Of a DNA stretch of 64,000 nt, positions 26,106 through 35,531 are shown piece by piece. The position numbers and the translations under genes are program-made. Every line of letters starts with the position of its first letter. Position 1 is the first letter of the stretch. This DNA comes from an uncultured Saprospiraceae bacterium (GTDB lineage Bacteria; Bacteroidota; Bacteroidia; Chitinophagales; Saprospiraceae). Under the pieces are notes generated by a model. It was not told the DNA's origin, did not search any database, and saw nothing but the letters and a program-made list of their open reading frames with translations. The DNA is taken from NCBI GenBank assembly GCA_937928045.1, contig CALFWO010000017.1, positions 1 to 64,000 on the forward strand, written 5' to 3'.

Positions 26106-26678
26106 ATGAATTTACCAAATGAAAAACAACGATTAATCGACTTAGCCAAAGGAGATGCAAATGCGCTAAAGGAACTCTTTTTGGCCTATCATCCTCAACT
26201 TTTTCGGAGAATTTATAGCTTGGTTAAAGACCAAAGTCTTGCAGATGATCTTTCTCAGCAGGTATTCATTAGATTATGGGATAAGCGAAAGACAATTTAT
26301 GTCGAATCCAATTTTGCGGCATATCTAATGAAAATGGGGGTCAATGAAGCGCTTGCCCATATCCGAAAGCAGAGGGCTGAAATAATCCCTTTGAATGATC
26401 GATTAGACCAAAAAAAGTCAGAAGAAACTGCAGATGCTGCCATAAGAGCTGCAGAGCAGGCCTTTAAAATTAATGAAGCCATCAACTTACTTCCTACACG
26501 TTGTAAGGAAATATTCCTTTTAAGTCGTAGAGAAAATTTGTCCTATCAAGAAATTGCCGATACACTTTCTATTTCGAAGAAAACAGTAGAGGTACAAATG
26601 GGGAAAGCCTTGCTAATACTTCGCAAGAATTTATTGGCATTAATGTCCACCAATTTTATAGATCAGATATTTTTTTGA
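26106..26678 (+). CDS. ECF-type RNA polymerase sigma factor (FecI-like)
   Basis: A 190-residue sigma-70 family protein. Region 2 includes YHPQLFRRIYSLVKDQSLADDLSQQVFIRLWDKR (about 25-60); region 4 is INLLPTRCKEIFLLSRRENLSYQEIADTLSISKKTVE (about 125-160). This is the common Bacteroidota type that works with a FecR anti-sigma regulator. The fecR-like gene follows 57 bases downstream and an STN-domain outer-membrane protein comes after that, forming a three-gene signalling cassette. Confidence 0.88.
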   Translation: MNLPNEKQRLIDLAKGDANALKELFLAYHPQLFRRIYSLVKDQSLADDLSQQVFIRLWDKRKTIYVESNFAAYLMKMGVNEALAHIRKQRAEIIPLNDRLDQKKSEETADAAIRAAEQAFKINEAINLLPTRCKEIFLLSRRENLSYQEIADTLSISKKTVEVQMGKALLILRKNLLALMSTNFIDQIFF

Positions 26679-26735
26679 AAAAAATCTCATTTGCAATAAG
26701 GGTACCTGCCTATTTTTTGCATCAACCTATTAGAT

Positions 26736-27695
26736 ATGCTATTGGAAGAAAAATTTGCTTACATCGCTAGTTACCTAGCCGGAGAATTTAACCAGTCTGA
26801 AGTGGTTGCGTTTGAAGATTGGCTGGCATCGGATCCTGCTCATGTGCAACTATTGAACGAAGCGGAAGTCCTTTGGAAGAGCCCTTTAGATATACCCGAA
26901 GCAAATAGCGAAGCCGCTTGGGAAAAAGTAAAACTTGAAATTAAGCCGAAGGTTAAACTTTTGCCCAGATTGTTAAGAGCTGCAATGATTATTGTTTTAA
27001 TAGGATTGGCCATTGGTGCTTTTAAAAATTTCAATCAGTCTCCTAAGGAAGCGATGGTGATTTATCAATCAACAGGGATCGATACTTTACATGTTTTACT
27101 TCAGGATAGTTCGCGAGTAGTTTTGGCACCTAATAGTCAACTTGAAGTTAAATATCCGTGGACAATTAAAAGGGGTATGACCTTGTCCGGAAGTGCATTC
27201 TTCGAGGTGGAAAGAGATAAAAATCGACCTTTTGAAATTGCTACAAACAAAGGAATTTTTGAAGTCTTGGGAACTTCATTTTTTGTTCAAACGAAGGATG
27301 CTCCAAATCAAAATTTATTGTCAGTAAAAACTGGAAGGGTAAAGTTTGTAAATAATGATTTAGAGCAAGTTGAAGTAGTTAAAGGATTTGCTATTAAGAA
27401 TGAAAAGGCAATTGCTGTTAATGAAATTATTTTGCTTGATCAAACGGACAGTTTTTGGCTTCATAAAAAATTGTTCTATTCCAATGAGCGTGTATCTCAA
27501 ATTGTTGAAGATTTAGAAAAACTTTACAGAACAAAAATATTAACCGAAGATGCTGCGATTTTAAATTGTAGATTCTCTGGAAAATTTAATAACAACAGCT
27601 TAAATGAAATCATCGAAATCATCGCTTTCGCTTTAGATTTGGAAATTGAAAATATTGGTCAAAATCAATTTTCCTTAAAAGGATCGGGATGTTAA
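26736..27695 (+). CDS. FecR-family transmembrane anti-sigma regulator
   Basis: A 319-residue inner-membrane protein. The cytoplasmic N-terminal domain (1-80) opens with IASYLAGEFNQSEVVAFEDWL. One transmembrane helix lies around 82-98 (AAMIIVLIGLAIGAF). The periplasmic FecR domain shows DSSRVVLAPNSQLEVKYPW and GSAFFEVERDKNRPFEIATNKGIFEVLGTSFFV. The C-terminal DUF4974-type region (FSGKFNNNSLNEIIEIIAFALDLEI) resembles an STN domain. It should relay a signal from the outer-membrane partner encoded 17 bases downstream to the sigma factor encoded upstream. Confidence 0.88.
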   Translation: MLLEEKFAYIASYLAGEFNQSEVVAFEDWLASDPAHVQLLNEAEVLWKSPLDIPEANSEAAWEKVKLEIKPKVKLLPRLLRAAMIIVLIGLAIGAFKNFNQSPKEAMVIYQSTGIDTLHVLLQDSSRVVLAPNSQLEVKYPWTIKRGMTLSGSAFFEVERDKNRPFEIATNKGIFEVLGTSFFVQTKDAPNQNLLSVKTGRVKFVNNDLEQVEVVKGFAIKNEKAIAVNEIILLDQTDSFWLHKKLFYSNERVSQIVEDLEKLYRTKILTEDAAILNCRFSGKFNNNSLNEIIEIIAFALDLEIENIGQNQFSLKGSGC

Positions 27696-27712
27696 ATTTT
27701 AAAAACCTCATC

Positions 27713-28714
27713 ATGAAAAAAGAAATGTTTACACTCGCATTGGTACTAACGCTTCAATGGAACATTTTTTCTCAAACAAATGAGAAAATAAGTTTTGAAT
27801 ACCAATCGACGGAATTGTCTTCAGTTATCAAAGATTTGGATACTCGGTATGATGTATCTTTTTCGCATTCCAATCACCCCGAACTTTTAGCAATTAACAT
27901 AAATGCCAAAGGAAGTGAATTGCAATTGGAAGCTGGATTGGAGAAAATATTTGACAATAAGCCTATTAAATATAGAATATTAGCCGGCCAGGTAGTTCTT
28001 CGATATGACGAAACCGATTCGAAATTAGGGGCAGTTGAATCCAATGAAAATAAAATTTTTCCAATAGAACCTGAAGTGGAAAATAAAATCGAAACTCCTG
28101 AAGTGATAACATCGACAAGAACTCCAGTTGAGCATATTGATCCTATTCAAAGCCATCGACCAAGGTTGTTTAGCATCAGGTATAATACAGATGTTGAGGA
28201 TAATCACGATGATTTTCACGTGCATTTTGATTGCGACAATGATGGCCCCGGAGGATTTGAGATTTACACTTCAGATATTTTTCGTTATCATTTATCTTTT
28301 AAATCTGGGAATAACAAATTCTATTCTTTGGTTAACTTAAGCTCCGATCGTATCTGGCCTTGGAACTATAAGAAATCAGATCCTCAATGGGCCTTTGGAA
28401 TCGGCGCAGGTTATAAAGCCAATTTATTTAGAATTCCTTTCCGAACAGAATTGATTCTAAATCATATCAATGAAGACAAATTTATTTCGACAAGATTGAA
28501 TGAATTGATTCAACTAAGAACAGTATTAGGTCTTCCATTTTTAGGTACAGAAATTACCTTCGGTCCAACTTTTAACCTTCATGTTTCAGGAGTGTTAAAT
28601 GAGGATACCAATCAGATTGGATCAAACTTGTTACCAGGTTGGGAAGAAGGAGAAATTAATGGAGACAAGGGTGTGTATTATTGGATTGGTGGAACAATCG
28701 GAATACTATTTTAA
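27713..28714 (+). CDS. STN-domain protein fused to a small outer-membrane barrel
   Basis: A 333-residue exported protein starting at ATG 27713 (signal MKKEMFTLALVLTLQWNIFSQ-like). An alternative start at 27689 would overlap fecR. Residues about 22-100 form an STN domain (ISFEYQSTELSSVIKDLDTRYDVSFS, KIFDNKPIKYRILAGQVVLR), the part of TonB receptors and secretins that talks to FecR. A variable linker to about 165 is followed by a barrel-like C-terminal half (FRYHLSFKSGNNKFYSLVNL to WIGGTIGILF, ending in Phe). There is no TonB plug and no large receptor barrel. It therefore looks like a signalling-only outer-membrane sensor for the preceding sigma/FecR pair. Confidence 0.65.
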   Translation: MKKEMFTLALVLTLQWNIFSQTNEKISFEYQSTELSSVIKDLDTRYDVSFSHSNHPELLAININAKGSELQLEAGLEKIFDNKPIKYRILAGQVVLRYDETDSKLGAVESNENKIFPIEPEVENKIETPEVITSTRTPVEHIDPIQSHRPRLFSIRYNTDVEDNHDDFHVHFDCDNDGPGGFEIYTSDIFRYHLSFKSGNNKFYSLVNLSSDRIWPWNYKKSDPQWAFGIGAGYKANLFRIPFRTELILNHINEDKFISTRLNELIQLRTVLGLPFLGTEITFGPTFNLHVSGVLNEDTNQIGSNLLPGWEEGEINGDKGVYYWIGGTIGILF

Positions 28715-28729
28715 TTGATATTCAGACAG

Positions 28730-28778
28730 AGGTTTATTTTCAATGTAAAGTATAACTTACATCGTTGAAAATAGGCCT
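28730..28778. terminator. Bidirectional terminator between convergent genes
   Basis: AGGTTTATTTTCAATGTAA pairs imperfectly with TTACATCGTTGAAAATAGGCCT around a short loop; T-rich sequence follows on the plus strand. It separates the STN-barrel gene (plus) from the glycosyltransferase gene (minus). Confidence 0.65.
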
Positions 28779-28782
28779 TTGT

Positions 28783-29778
28783 TTAATTTTTGTTCAATTG
28801 ATCTGCCGCCGATTTTATAGCTAAAGATGATATCTTTTTCATGCAATCAAAATGGCCTTTTGGACATTGGTTTTTTCCAATTTTCGAACAAGGTCTACAA
28901 TTCAAATTATTGACCTCAATGTTTTTAAATTTGGTAGCTCCAATTGGATAATATGGATACATCCCAAACGAAGGGATGGTGTTCCCCCAAATGCTAACAA
29001 TAGGTATTTTTAGTGCTGCGCCAATATGCATCATGCCAGTATCCGGCGTGATAAGTAATTTGGAAAATTGAATCAATCTCGCTGATTCATGCAAACTTGT
29101 TTTTCCCACCAAATTGTGCACATGTTTGAACTTTAAATTTTCAATATTTTGGGCCAGTTCCAACTCAGATTTTCCACCAAGTAATAAAATTGAAGTTTGA
29201 AATTGTTCAAGAATTTCGGACAATTTTTCAATTGGAATCTGTTTAGTTCTATGTGCAGCGCCAATAGCAAGGCAAATATATTGCTGAGTTTGAATCGTTT
29301 CTGGAAGCAATTGATCTATCGAAGAAGTCTCCCCAGGAATGAAATAGTCTAATCCTTGGTCATCATTTTCAATTCCAATTTCACTGAGGGCATTGAAGTA
29401 GCGATCAACCAAATGAATCTGAGGGAGCTTGTCCCATTTGAGATTAACAATAAGCCATTTCTCTAAATTTAGTTTGTTGAAAGTTATTGCTTTTACACGC
29501 AAGCGATTTCTAATTATTAGAGATCTAATGTTTTTGTGTAAATCAACAATCAAGTCAAATTTCTCTGCTTTTAATTCATCTAACAATGTCTTTTTGTTTC
29601 CATCCTGCCAAGGCCATACTTTATCAACATTGGGATTTGAACTCATTAGTTTACTAAATCCGGCTTTACAAACAAAATGGACTTTAGCTGCTTTCTGTTG
29701 TTTTAATGCGCGAACCACTGGACTTGTTAGAACAATGTCACCAATTGAACTAAACCGAATTACGAGTACCTTAAACAT
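28783..29778 (-). CDS. Glycosyltransferase family 9 (heptosyltransferase-like)
   Basis: A 331-residue GT-B glycosyltransferase starting at ATG 29778 (MFKVLVIRFSSIGDIVLTSP, the canonical GT9 opening). The donor-site segment IGAAHRTKQIP and the C-terminal TPDTGMMHIGAALKIPIVSIWG are the expected heptosyltransferase signatures. Cysteines near the end (NCRPCSKIGKNQCPKGHFDCM) are frequent in this branch. The family transfers sugars to lipopolysaccharide core; the sugar cannot be stated. The frame is open 30 codons upstream but those residues do not belong to the fold. It stands alone, not in a polysaccharide cluster. Confidence 0.85.
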   Translation of the reverse strand: MFKVLVIRFSSIGDIVLTSPVVRALKQQKAAKVHFVCKAGFSKLMSSNPNVDKVWPWQDGNKKTLLDELKAEKFDLIVDLHKNIRSLIIRNRLRVKAITFNKLNLEKWLIVNLKWDKLPQIHLVDRYFNALSEIGIENDDQGLDYFIPGETSSIDQLLPETIQTQQYICLAIGAAHRTKQIPIEKLSEILEQFQTSILLLGGKSELELAQNIENLKFKHVHNLVGKTSLHESARLIQFSKLLITPDTGMMHIGAALKIPIVSIWGNTIPSFGMYPYYPIGATKFKNIEVNNLNCRPCSKIGKNQCPKGHFDCMKKISSLAIKSAADQLNKN

Positions 29779-29959
29779 GTGCAAATTTGATGAATCACAA
29801 TTGGAAATTTCAGCTTTAAACCGCAAAGTAATTAAAATACTACGTTGATGTAACTGAGAATACATCATGTCCTTTTCAAAAAAAACTATTTTTACATACG
29901 AGAAGATGGTGACAAACCTCGATTTGGACTGTCTTAATTTAGAAGAACAATAATTACCT

Positions 29960-30388
29960 ATGCGTTATATAAACTTAATTGTCATGTCCTTGCTTGGGCT
30001 TTTCTCCTGTAAGTCTACCAGCTATACACCAACAGATTACCCTAAAGCCATGGTTACCTTTGGATCTGGTGGAGGATTTACTGGAATTACAACTGAATAT
30101 ACTTTATTAGAAAATGGTCAGCTTTTCAGAAAATCTTCGAATGAAAAGGAACATACAGCTGTAAAATCAGTTGATAAGAACAAAACCGCTCAAATTTTTG
30201 AAAACATCAAAACCTTGAAGATTGCCAACATGAAATTTAATCATGCAGGGAACATGAATACTTACCTGACAACCAAGTTTGATGGCGTCGAGAATAAAAT
30301 CAACTGGGGACAACCAGGGCCCCCTCCTCCAAAAGATGCGAAGTTGATGTATTCTATTTTAATGAACTTGATCAAGAACAACAAATGA
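29960..30388 (+). CDS. Small lipoprotein overlapping the M4 protease gene
   Basis: A 142-residue lipoprotein (lipobox GLFSC, Cys17). After a short linker the mature part reads MVTFGSGGGFTGITTEYTLLENGQLF, then a helix (NKTAQIFENIKTLKI) and strands including MNTYLTTKFDG, and ends with KDAKLMYSILMNLIK. The SGGGFTG opening and the order strand-helix-strand-final helix recall emfourin, a small inhibitor encoded beside M4 proteases, but the similarity is loose and such lipoproteins also occur without proteases. Its stop codon overlaps the M4 protease start (ATGA), so the two are translationally coupled. Function unproven. Confidence 0.6.
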   Translation: MRYINLIVMSLLGLFSCKSTSYTPTDYPKAMVTFGSGGGFTGITTEYTLLENGQLFRKSSNEKEHTAVKSVDKNKTAQIFENIKTLKIANMKFNHAGNMNTYLTTKFDGVENKINWGQPGPPPPKDAKLMYSILMNLIKNNK

Positions 30389-33300
30389 TGAACAGAAACA
30401 CAATTACCTTATTGATTGCGCTATTTTGTGTTAGTGCGGTCCATGCTCAAAAAAGCAAACCAACACCAAATTTTAATCCAACTATTGATGGACCAATAAC
30501 TTTGGATGCTGGTTCCAACCAGAACTTAAAAGTTATAAATCGATCTACTGAATTTTCATTCAAGAATGTTAAGTCTTCTAAATTGACAGTTCCAAATAGG
30601 ATCAGCAATGGTTGGAAGAAAATTGTTGCTCCCGAGGATGGAAAGACAATTCGTATTCTTGGCTCATTAGTAGAGAAAAATTGGAATTCATTGGAAGAGC
30701 AATCCAATGCCTATCTGGCTGAGATTGCTAAGATTCAGAAGTCGAATGAAAATTTTGCTTTTGAAATTACTAGTAAAAACACCACAATTACCGGTACTCA
30801 TTTTAGACTATTACAAACCTATCGTGATATTGAAATAATCGGGTCAGAGGCGATTATTCATGCTAAGGATGATCAATTCTATGCTTTTAACGGCGATATC
30901 GTTCCATCATTTTCTGATTTTAATATTGCTGCTGAATTGTCTTTAGACGATGCTTTTGTTTTGGCCAAAGATTATTTAAAATCTGAAGGAATCGAGTATG
31001 TAGATTTGCCAACGGATCAACTATGGCTATTAGAGAATCATTCTCAAATGAAGGCCAAGCTTAAAATAAAAGTGGACAAAATTGGTAATCCAACATTAGT
31101 TTGGGCTTTTACAATTCATCCTAATGTTCACGAAAGATGGAATGTGCTCTTGGATGCTAAAGTTGGAAATTTAATACAAATTATTCCTGCTTTCTGCCAG
31201 TTGATGCATAACCATGATGTAAGTGAGAAAAGATGTGATCATTCATATGCCAAAGAGTCACAAGACATCAGTCTGACCAATTCCGTATTCGGCCCGGAAA
31301 CTGCTCAAGCAACCGATTTACTCGGCGTTTCTCGAACCATTAATGTTTATGAAACCGGAGGAACTTACTATTTGATTGATGCATCAAGAGATATGTTTAA
31401 TGCTTCTTTTTCTTCGTTTCCAGATGATGCAAAAGGAGTAATATGGACATTGGATGCGAATAACTCTTATCCTCAAAATTCCAACTTTAATTATGGACAT
31501 GTTACTTCAAACAATAATAATTGGAATAACCCTAATGCGGTTTCTGCACATTACAATGGAGGCGAAGCGTACGAATATTTTAAGAATACACATGGAAGAA
31601 ATTCTATTAATGGACAAGGAGGAAATATTATTTCTTTAATCAGAGTTTCAGATCCAAATGGTAATGATTTTGACAATGCCTTTTGGAATGGAGCGGCCAT
31701 GTTTTATGGAAATGGAGATCAAGCGTTTAATGCGCCGTTGGCTAAAGGTTTAGATGTTGCCGGTCATGAAATGTCGCATGGAGTAATTCAGGCAACCGCC
31801 AACCTTGCTTACCAACTTCAGTCTGGAGCAATGAATGAATCATTTGCAGACATTTTTGGAGTTATGATTGATCGAGACGATTGGAAAATTGGAGAAGATG
31901 TTGCCAATCCTAGTGTGTTTCCTTCCGGAACAATGAGAGATATGCAGGACCCAAATAATGGTGGAAATTCTTCAAATTTTTATTGGCAGCCAAAGCATAT
32001 GGATGACTTCCGAGTTCTACCAAATACGGCAGATGGTGATCACGGAGGAGTTCACATAAATTCGGGAATACCGAATCATGCCTTTTATCTTTTTGCGACA
32101 GCTGTTGGAAAATCAAATGCGGAAAAAGTGTATTACGAAGTTTTAGAAAACCACCTAACTGCCAATTCTGAATTTATTGACTTAAGATTAGCGGTCATTG
32201 ATGTGGCTCAGGACTTAATAGGTGCAAATGGAAAAGCAGCAGCTGAGAGTGCTTTTGATCAGGTAGGAATTCTAGATGGTGAAGGAAATGATTTCCAACA
32301 AGATATTAATGAAAACCCAGGCGCAGAAATAGTGATGTGGTCTGATCTAAATCAAATAGGATTGACTTATCTGCAAGATCTGGTGACAGATATCATCTCT
32401 AATCAGGATCATATTACGCGACCGAGTATTTCGGATGATGGAAGTTACATGGCTTATGTAGATAATCAAAACAGACTTATTCAAATTGATATAGATTGGG
32501 CAAATCAAACACTCAATGAGAGTTTTATTGAAAACAATCCTCAAAATGTTTGGCGAAATATTTCTGTGTCAAAAGATGGGACTAAAATAGCTTTGCTTAC
32601 TACTGCGCAAGACAATAGTTTGATTGTGTTCGATAGATTATCGGGACAGCAACAAACTTTCCAATTGGTAAATCCAACAACTGCGCAAGGGGTAAGCACT
32701 GGAGATGTTCAATATGCAGATGTTATGGAATGGGATCTTTCTGGAGAAGCCATTTTGTATGATGCCTTTAACAATTTGCAAAACAATACTGCACAAGATA
32801 TTTCATATTGGGATATCGGATTGATAAAAGTCTGGGATAAATCCGCGAATACTTTTGACGAAGGTCAAGTGTTAAAGCTGTTTAATGGATTAGCTGAGAA
32901 CGAATCTGTTGGTAATCCTTCTTTCTCAAAAAACTCTCCTTACATCATCGCCTTTGATTTTATTAGTACAGATTTTTTTGGTGAGAATGAATATTCAATT
33001 TTAGGAGCAAATATCGAAACAGGTGAAATCGGATTAATCAGACAAAACTCTAAATTAGGTTTTCCAAGTTTTTCTCCTGAAGATGACGAAGTCCTATTTT
33101 CAGCAGATAATTCCAACAATGAAAATGTCCTTGGTAGAAAATCACTTGCTGCAGATAAAATAACCGGAATCGGAGATCCTTCAATTCTAGTAACTGGTCC
33201 AACTTGGGGTCATTGGTTTGCAAATGGAGAAAGAGACCTCGTTTCCGTACAAAATACATTAGCTGGGTCATTAACCCTTTTTCCAAATCCTGCTAACGAG

Positions 33301-33516
33301 GAATTGAATTTAAATTTAATCGGTTTTGAAAATGGAAACTATACATTGAATATCATCAACTTGCTCGGGCAACCCGTTTTTTCGCAGAAATTGAAATATT
33401 ATGGAGAGCTATTAAATATCAATTTAGATGTAAGAAATATGCCGTCCGGAAGCTATTTCCTGGAAGTAAGAAATGAATTTGGCGAGAATAGTACTGAAAT
33501 GGTCATAATTGAGTGA
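30385..33516 (+). CDS. Secreted M4 (thermolysin-type) metalloprotease with T9SS tail
   Basis: A 1043-residue secreted zinc protease. Signal peptide to about residue 22; propeptide (FTP/PepSY-like) at about 60-270. The M4 catalytic domain has HEMSH (461-465) and the third zinc ligand Glu485 in NESFADIFG, followed by HVHINSG-like DGDHGGVHINSGIPNHAFYL (about 552-572). A WD40/PD40-like beta-propeller region covers about 650-940 (SISDDGSYMAYVD, SPSFSPEDDEVLFSAD). A T9SS type A sorting domain closes the protein (LTLFPNPANEELNL to SYFLEVRNEFG). An ATG one codon later (30388) could also start it. The preceding lipoprotein gene overlaps by four bases. Confidence 0.9.
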   Translation: MMNRNTITLLIALFCVSAVHAQKSKPTPNFNPTIDGPITLDAGSNQNLKVINRSTEFSFKNVKSSKLTVPNRISNGWKKIVAPEDGKTIRILGSLVEKNWNSLEEQSNAYLAEIAKIQKSNENFAFEITSKNTTITGTHFRLLQTYRDIEIIGSEAIIHAKDDQFYAFNGDIVPSFSDFNIAAELSLDDAFVLAKDYLKSEGIEYVDLPTDQLWLLENHSQMKAKLKIKVDKIGNPTLVWAFTIHPNVHERWNVLLDAKVGNLIQIIPAFCQLMHNHDVSEKRCDHSYAKESQDISLTNSVFGPETAQATDLLGVSRTINVYETGGTYYLIDASRDMFNASFSSFPDDAKGVIWTLDANNSYPQNSNFNYGHVTSNNNNWNNPNAVSAHYNGGEAYEYFKNTHGRNSINGQGGNIISLIRVSDPNGNDFDNAFWNGAAMFYGNGDQAFNAPLAKGLDVAGHEMSHGVIQATANLAYQLQSGAMNESFADIFGVMIDRDDWKIGEDVANPSVFPSGTMRDMQDPNNGGNSSNFYWQPKHMDDFRVLPNTADGDHGGVHINSGIPNHAFYLFATAVGKSNAEKVYYEVLENHLTANSEFIDLRLAVIDVAQDLIGANGKAAAESAFDQVGILDGEGNDFQQDINENPGAEIVMWSDLNQIGLTYLQDLVTDIISNQDHITRPSISDDGSYMAYVDNQNRLIQIDIDWANQTLNESFIENNPQNVWRNISVSKDGTKIALLTTAQDNSLIVFDRLSGQQQTFQLVNPTTAQGVSTGDVQYADVMEWDLSGEAILYDAFNNLQNNTAQDISYWDIGLIKVWDKSANTFDEGQVLKLFNGLAENESVGNPSFSKNSPYIIAFDFISTDFFGENEYSILGANIETGEIGLIRQNSKLGFPSFSPEDDEVLFSADNSNNENVLGRKSLAADKITGIGDPSILVTGPTWGHWFANGERDLVSVQNTLAGSLTLFPNPANEELNLNLIGFENGNYTLNIINLLGQPVFSQKLKYYGELLNINLDVRNMPSGSYFLEVRNEFGENSTEMVIIE

Positions 33517-33649
33517 TTTGGCATTTTTTTAGCCCTTCTAATGAATGGCTCGAGACATTTGATTATAAAGTTGTTAAAAATCAAGGCTTATCTACATCAA
33601 AGTCTTCTAAACACTGTTATAAGTTGGTCTAAAAGTTAATATTTGAATT

Positions 33650-35422
33650 ATGAGAATGCCCTATCTATTTATTATGTTATCACTTTGTTTTTCTTCCGCT
33701 GTCATCGGCCAAGGACATTGTGGACACAATGAGATGACTGAACTATTGATTAAGCAGGATCCTTCCATGTTGGAAGAAGTACAGAGATTTGAAGCGGAAC
33801 GACCAATTTTGGCTGCCCAAAATGGAATCTCAAGAATGGGTAAAATAATTCCTGTAGTGGTTCATGTCATACACAGCGGAGAATCTGTTGGTTCAGGATC
33901 GAATGTAAGTGCGACCAGAATTCAATCACAAATTGATATTCTAAACGCAGACTTTCAACGTTTGAATGCCGACGCCAATCAAACACCTTCAAATTTTCAA
34001 AGTGTAGCGTCAAATACGGGAATTGAATTTGGTTTGGCAGCTATTGATGAGTCTGGAAATCCAACAACTGGAATAACTCGACATCTCTATCCAAATATTC
34101 CCGACACAGATTTTATTGAGAACACCATAAAGCCAGCAACGAATTGGGATCCACTCAACTATTTGAATGTATGGGTCGTAAATATTCCTTCGTCAACAAT
34201 TATTGGATATTCTTACTTGCCAACGCAAACCATGGTTGGTAGCGACAGAGATGGATTGGTGGTTACCGTCGATAAATTTGGATACATCAATTCTAATAAT
34301 CGCGGAAGAACTGCTACGCATGAAATCGGACACTATTTAGGCCTTCAACACATGTGGGGTGCAAATGACAACCAAGGTAATCCTATAGGTTGCGGTTCGG
34401 ACGATGGAATCAGCGATACTCCGAATTCGGATGGTCCTTATTTTGGCTGCCCAACAGGTGGTTTTAGTTGTAATTCAACAGACATGTTCATGAATTACAT
34501 GGACTACACCGAAGATTACTGTATGAATTTATTTACCAACGGACAATCTTCAGTTATGAATGGAATTCTGGATGGCATTAGACTGCAGCTGACTCAAGGA
34601 AATCTTACAAATGGAAATTTAGAATGTCAATCAGTGGCAAATGGCTATGATTTCGGTTTTGAACCATCTCAGTCAAACGCTTCTTGGTCTACGGTTAATA
34701 ACAATAATGATGATAGGACATGGATAATTACTGATCAAAGTTCTTCAGATTGGGGACCTAACAATGGAGTAGGAATGGCTATATATTTGTTTAATCCAGA
34801 TTATGTAACACCTGCTGATGACTATCTATTTTCACCATGTATGTCTTTAGAGCAAGGACACGATTATAGATTGACATTCAGTGTTACAGCCGCGGAAGAT
34901 GTTAACAATTTTTATCCGGAAAAATTAGAGGTAGGATTCTCAGAAAATCAAGGCGTTTCGGATTTCTATGTGCCAAGCAACGATTGGGTTTTTAATCCAA
35001 TCAACAGCATTTATCCTACTTATCAAACTTATGAACGAGTATTCACTGTAAATAATGATTTAGAGATCAGTATTGGATTTCATGCGTTTAGTGACGCCGA
35101 TCGTTATGCATTACAATTAGACGATATAAGGATAGATGATCTAGGCCTAGTAAGTACTAAGTTACCGACAGTACAAGATGCTGTTCAGGTCGTCCCAAAT
35201 CCTACCCAAGGATTTACCGAAGTATTGATTGATCGATCAATTCTTTCTGGTGAAGTGGAGATTTTAGTGTACAATAGTCTAGGAGCGTTAGTTAAACAGG
35301 AGATTCCGCTGAAAGGTGCATTAAAATCTGTTGTTGATATAGGAGGATTCACTTCTGGGGTTTATTTTTTCCATATTTCAGATGGAAAAAGTACTTCAAT
35401 TCATAAAGTGATCAAACATTAG
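33650..35422 (+). CDS. Secreted M43 (pappalysin/cytophagalysin) metalloprotease with T9SS tail
   Basis: A 590-residue secreted metzincin. Signal peptide to about residue 21; zinc-binding HEIGHYLGLQH at 224-234; downstream cysteine-rich loop (GCGSDDGISDTP) and Met-turn region MNYMDYTEDYCM, all typical of cytophagalysin-type M43B peptidases. A beta-sandwich follows (YDFGFEPSQSNASWSTV, DDYLFSPCMSLEQGHDYRLTF). The final 80 residues form a T9SS type A sorting domain (VVPNPTQGFTEVLI to VYFFHISDGKSTSIHKV). It follows the M4 protease on the same strand with a 133-base gap. Confidence 0.9.
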   Translation: MRMPYLFIMLSLCFSSAVIGQGHCGHNEMTELLIKQDPSMLEEVQRFEAERPILAAQNGISRMGKIIPVVVHVIHSGESVGSGSNVSATRIQSQIDILNADFQRLNADANQTPSNFQSVASNTGIEFGLAAIDESGNPTTGITRHLYPNIPDTDFIENTIKPATNWDPLNYLNVWVVNIPSSTIIGYSYLPTQTMVGSDRDGLVVTVDKFGYINSNNRGRTATHEIGHYLGLQHMWGANDNQGNPIGCGSDDGISDTPNSDGPYFGCPTGGFSCNSTDMFMNYMDYTEDYCMNLFTNGQSSVMNGILDGIRLQLTQGNLTNGNLECQSVANGYDFGFEPSQSNASWSTVNNNNDDRTWIITDQSSSDWGPNNGVGMAIYLFNPDYVTPADDYLFSPCMSLEQGHDYRLTFSVTAAEDVNNFYPEKLEVGFSENQGVSDFYVPSNDWVFNPINSIYPTYQTYERVFTVNNDLEISIGFHAFSDADRYALQLDDIRIDDLGLVSTKLPTVQDAVQVVPNPTQGFTEVLIDRSILSGEVEILVYNSLGALVKQEIPLKGALKSVVDIGGFTSGVYFFHISDGKSTSIHKVIKH

Positions 35423-35531
35423 CAGATAAATCACGTAATTTGTTAAAGATATTTTAATAATTATGCTTTGCTTGACGCAAACACTAAAATCCTTTATTTT
35501 TAAATAATCTTAATACGATAAATAATAAAAA

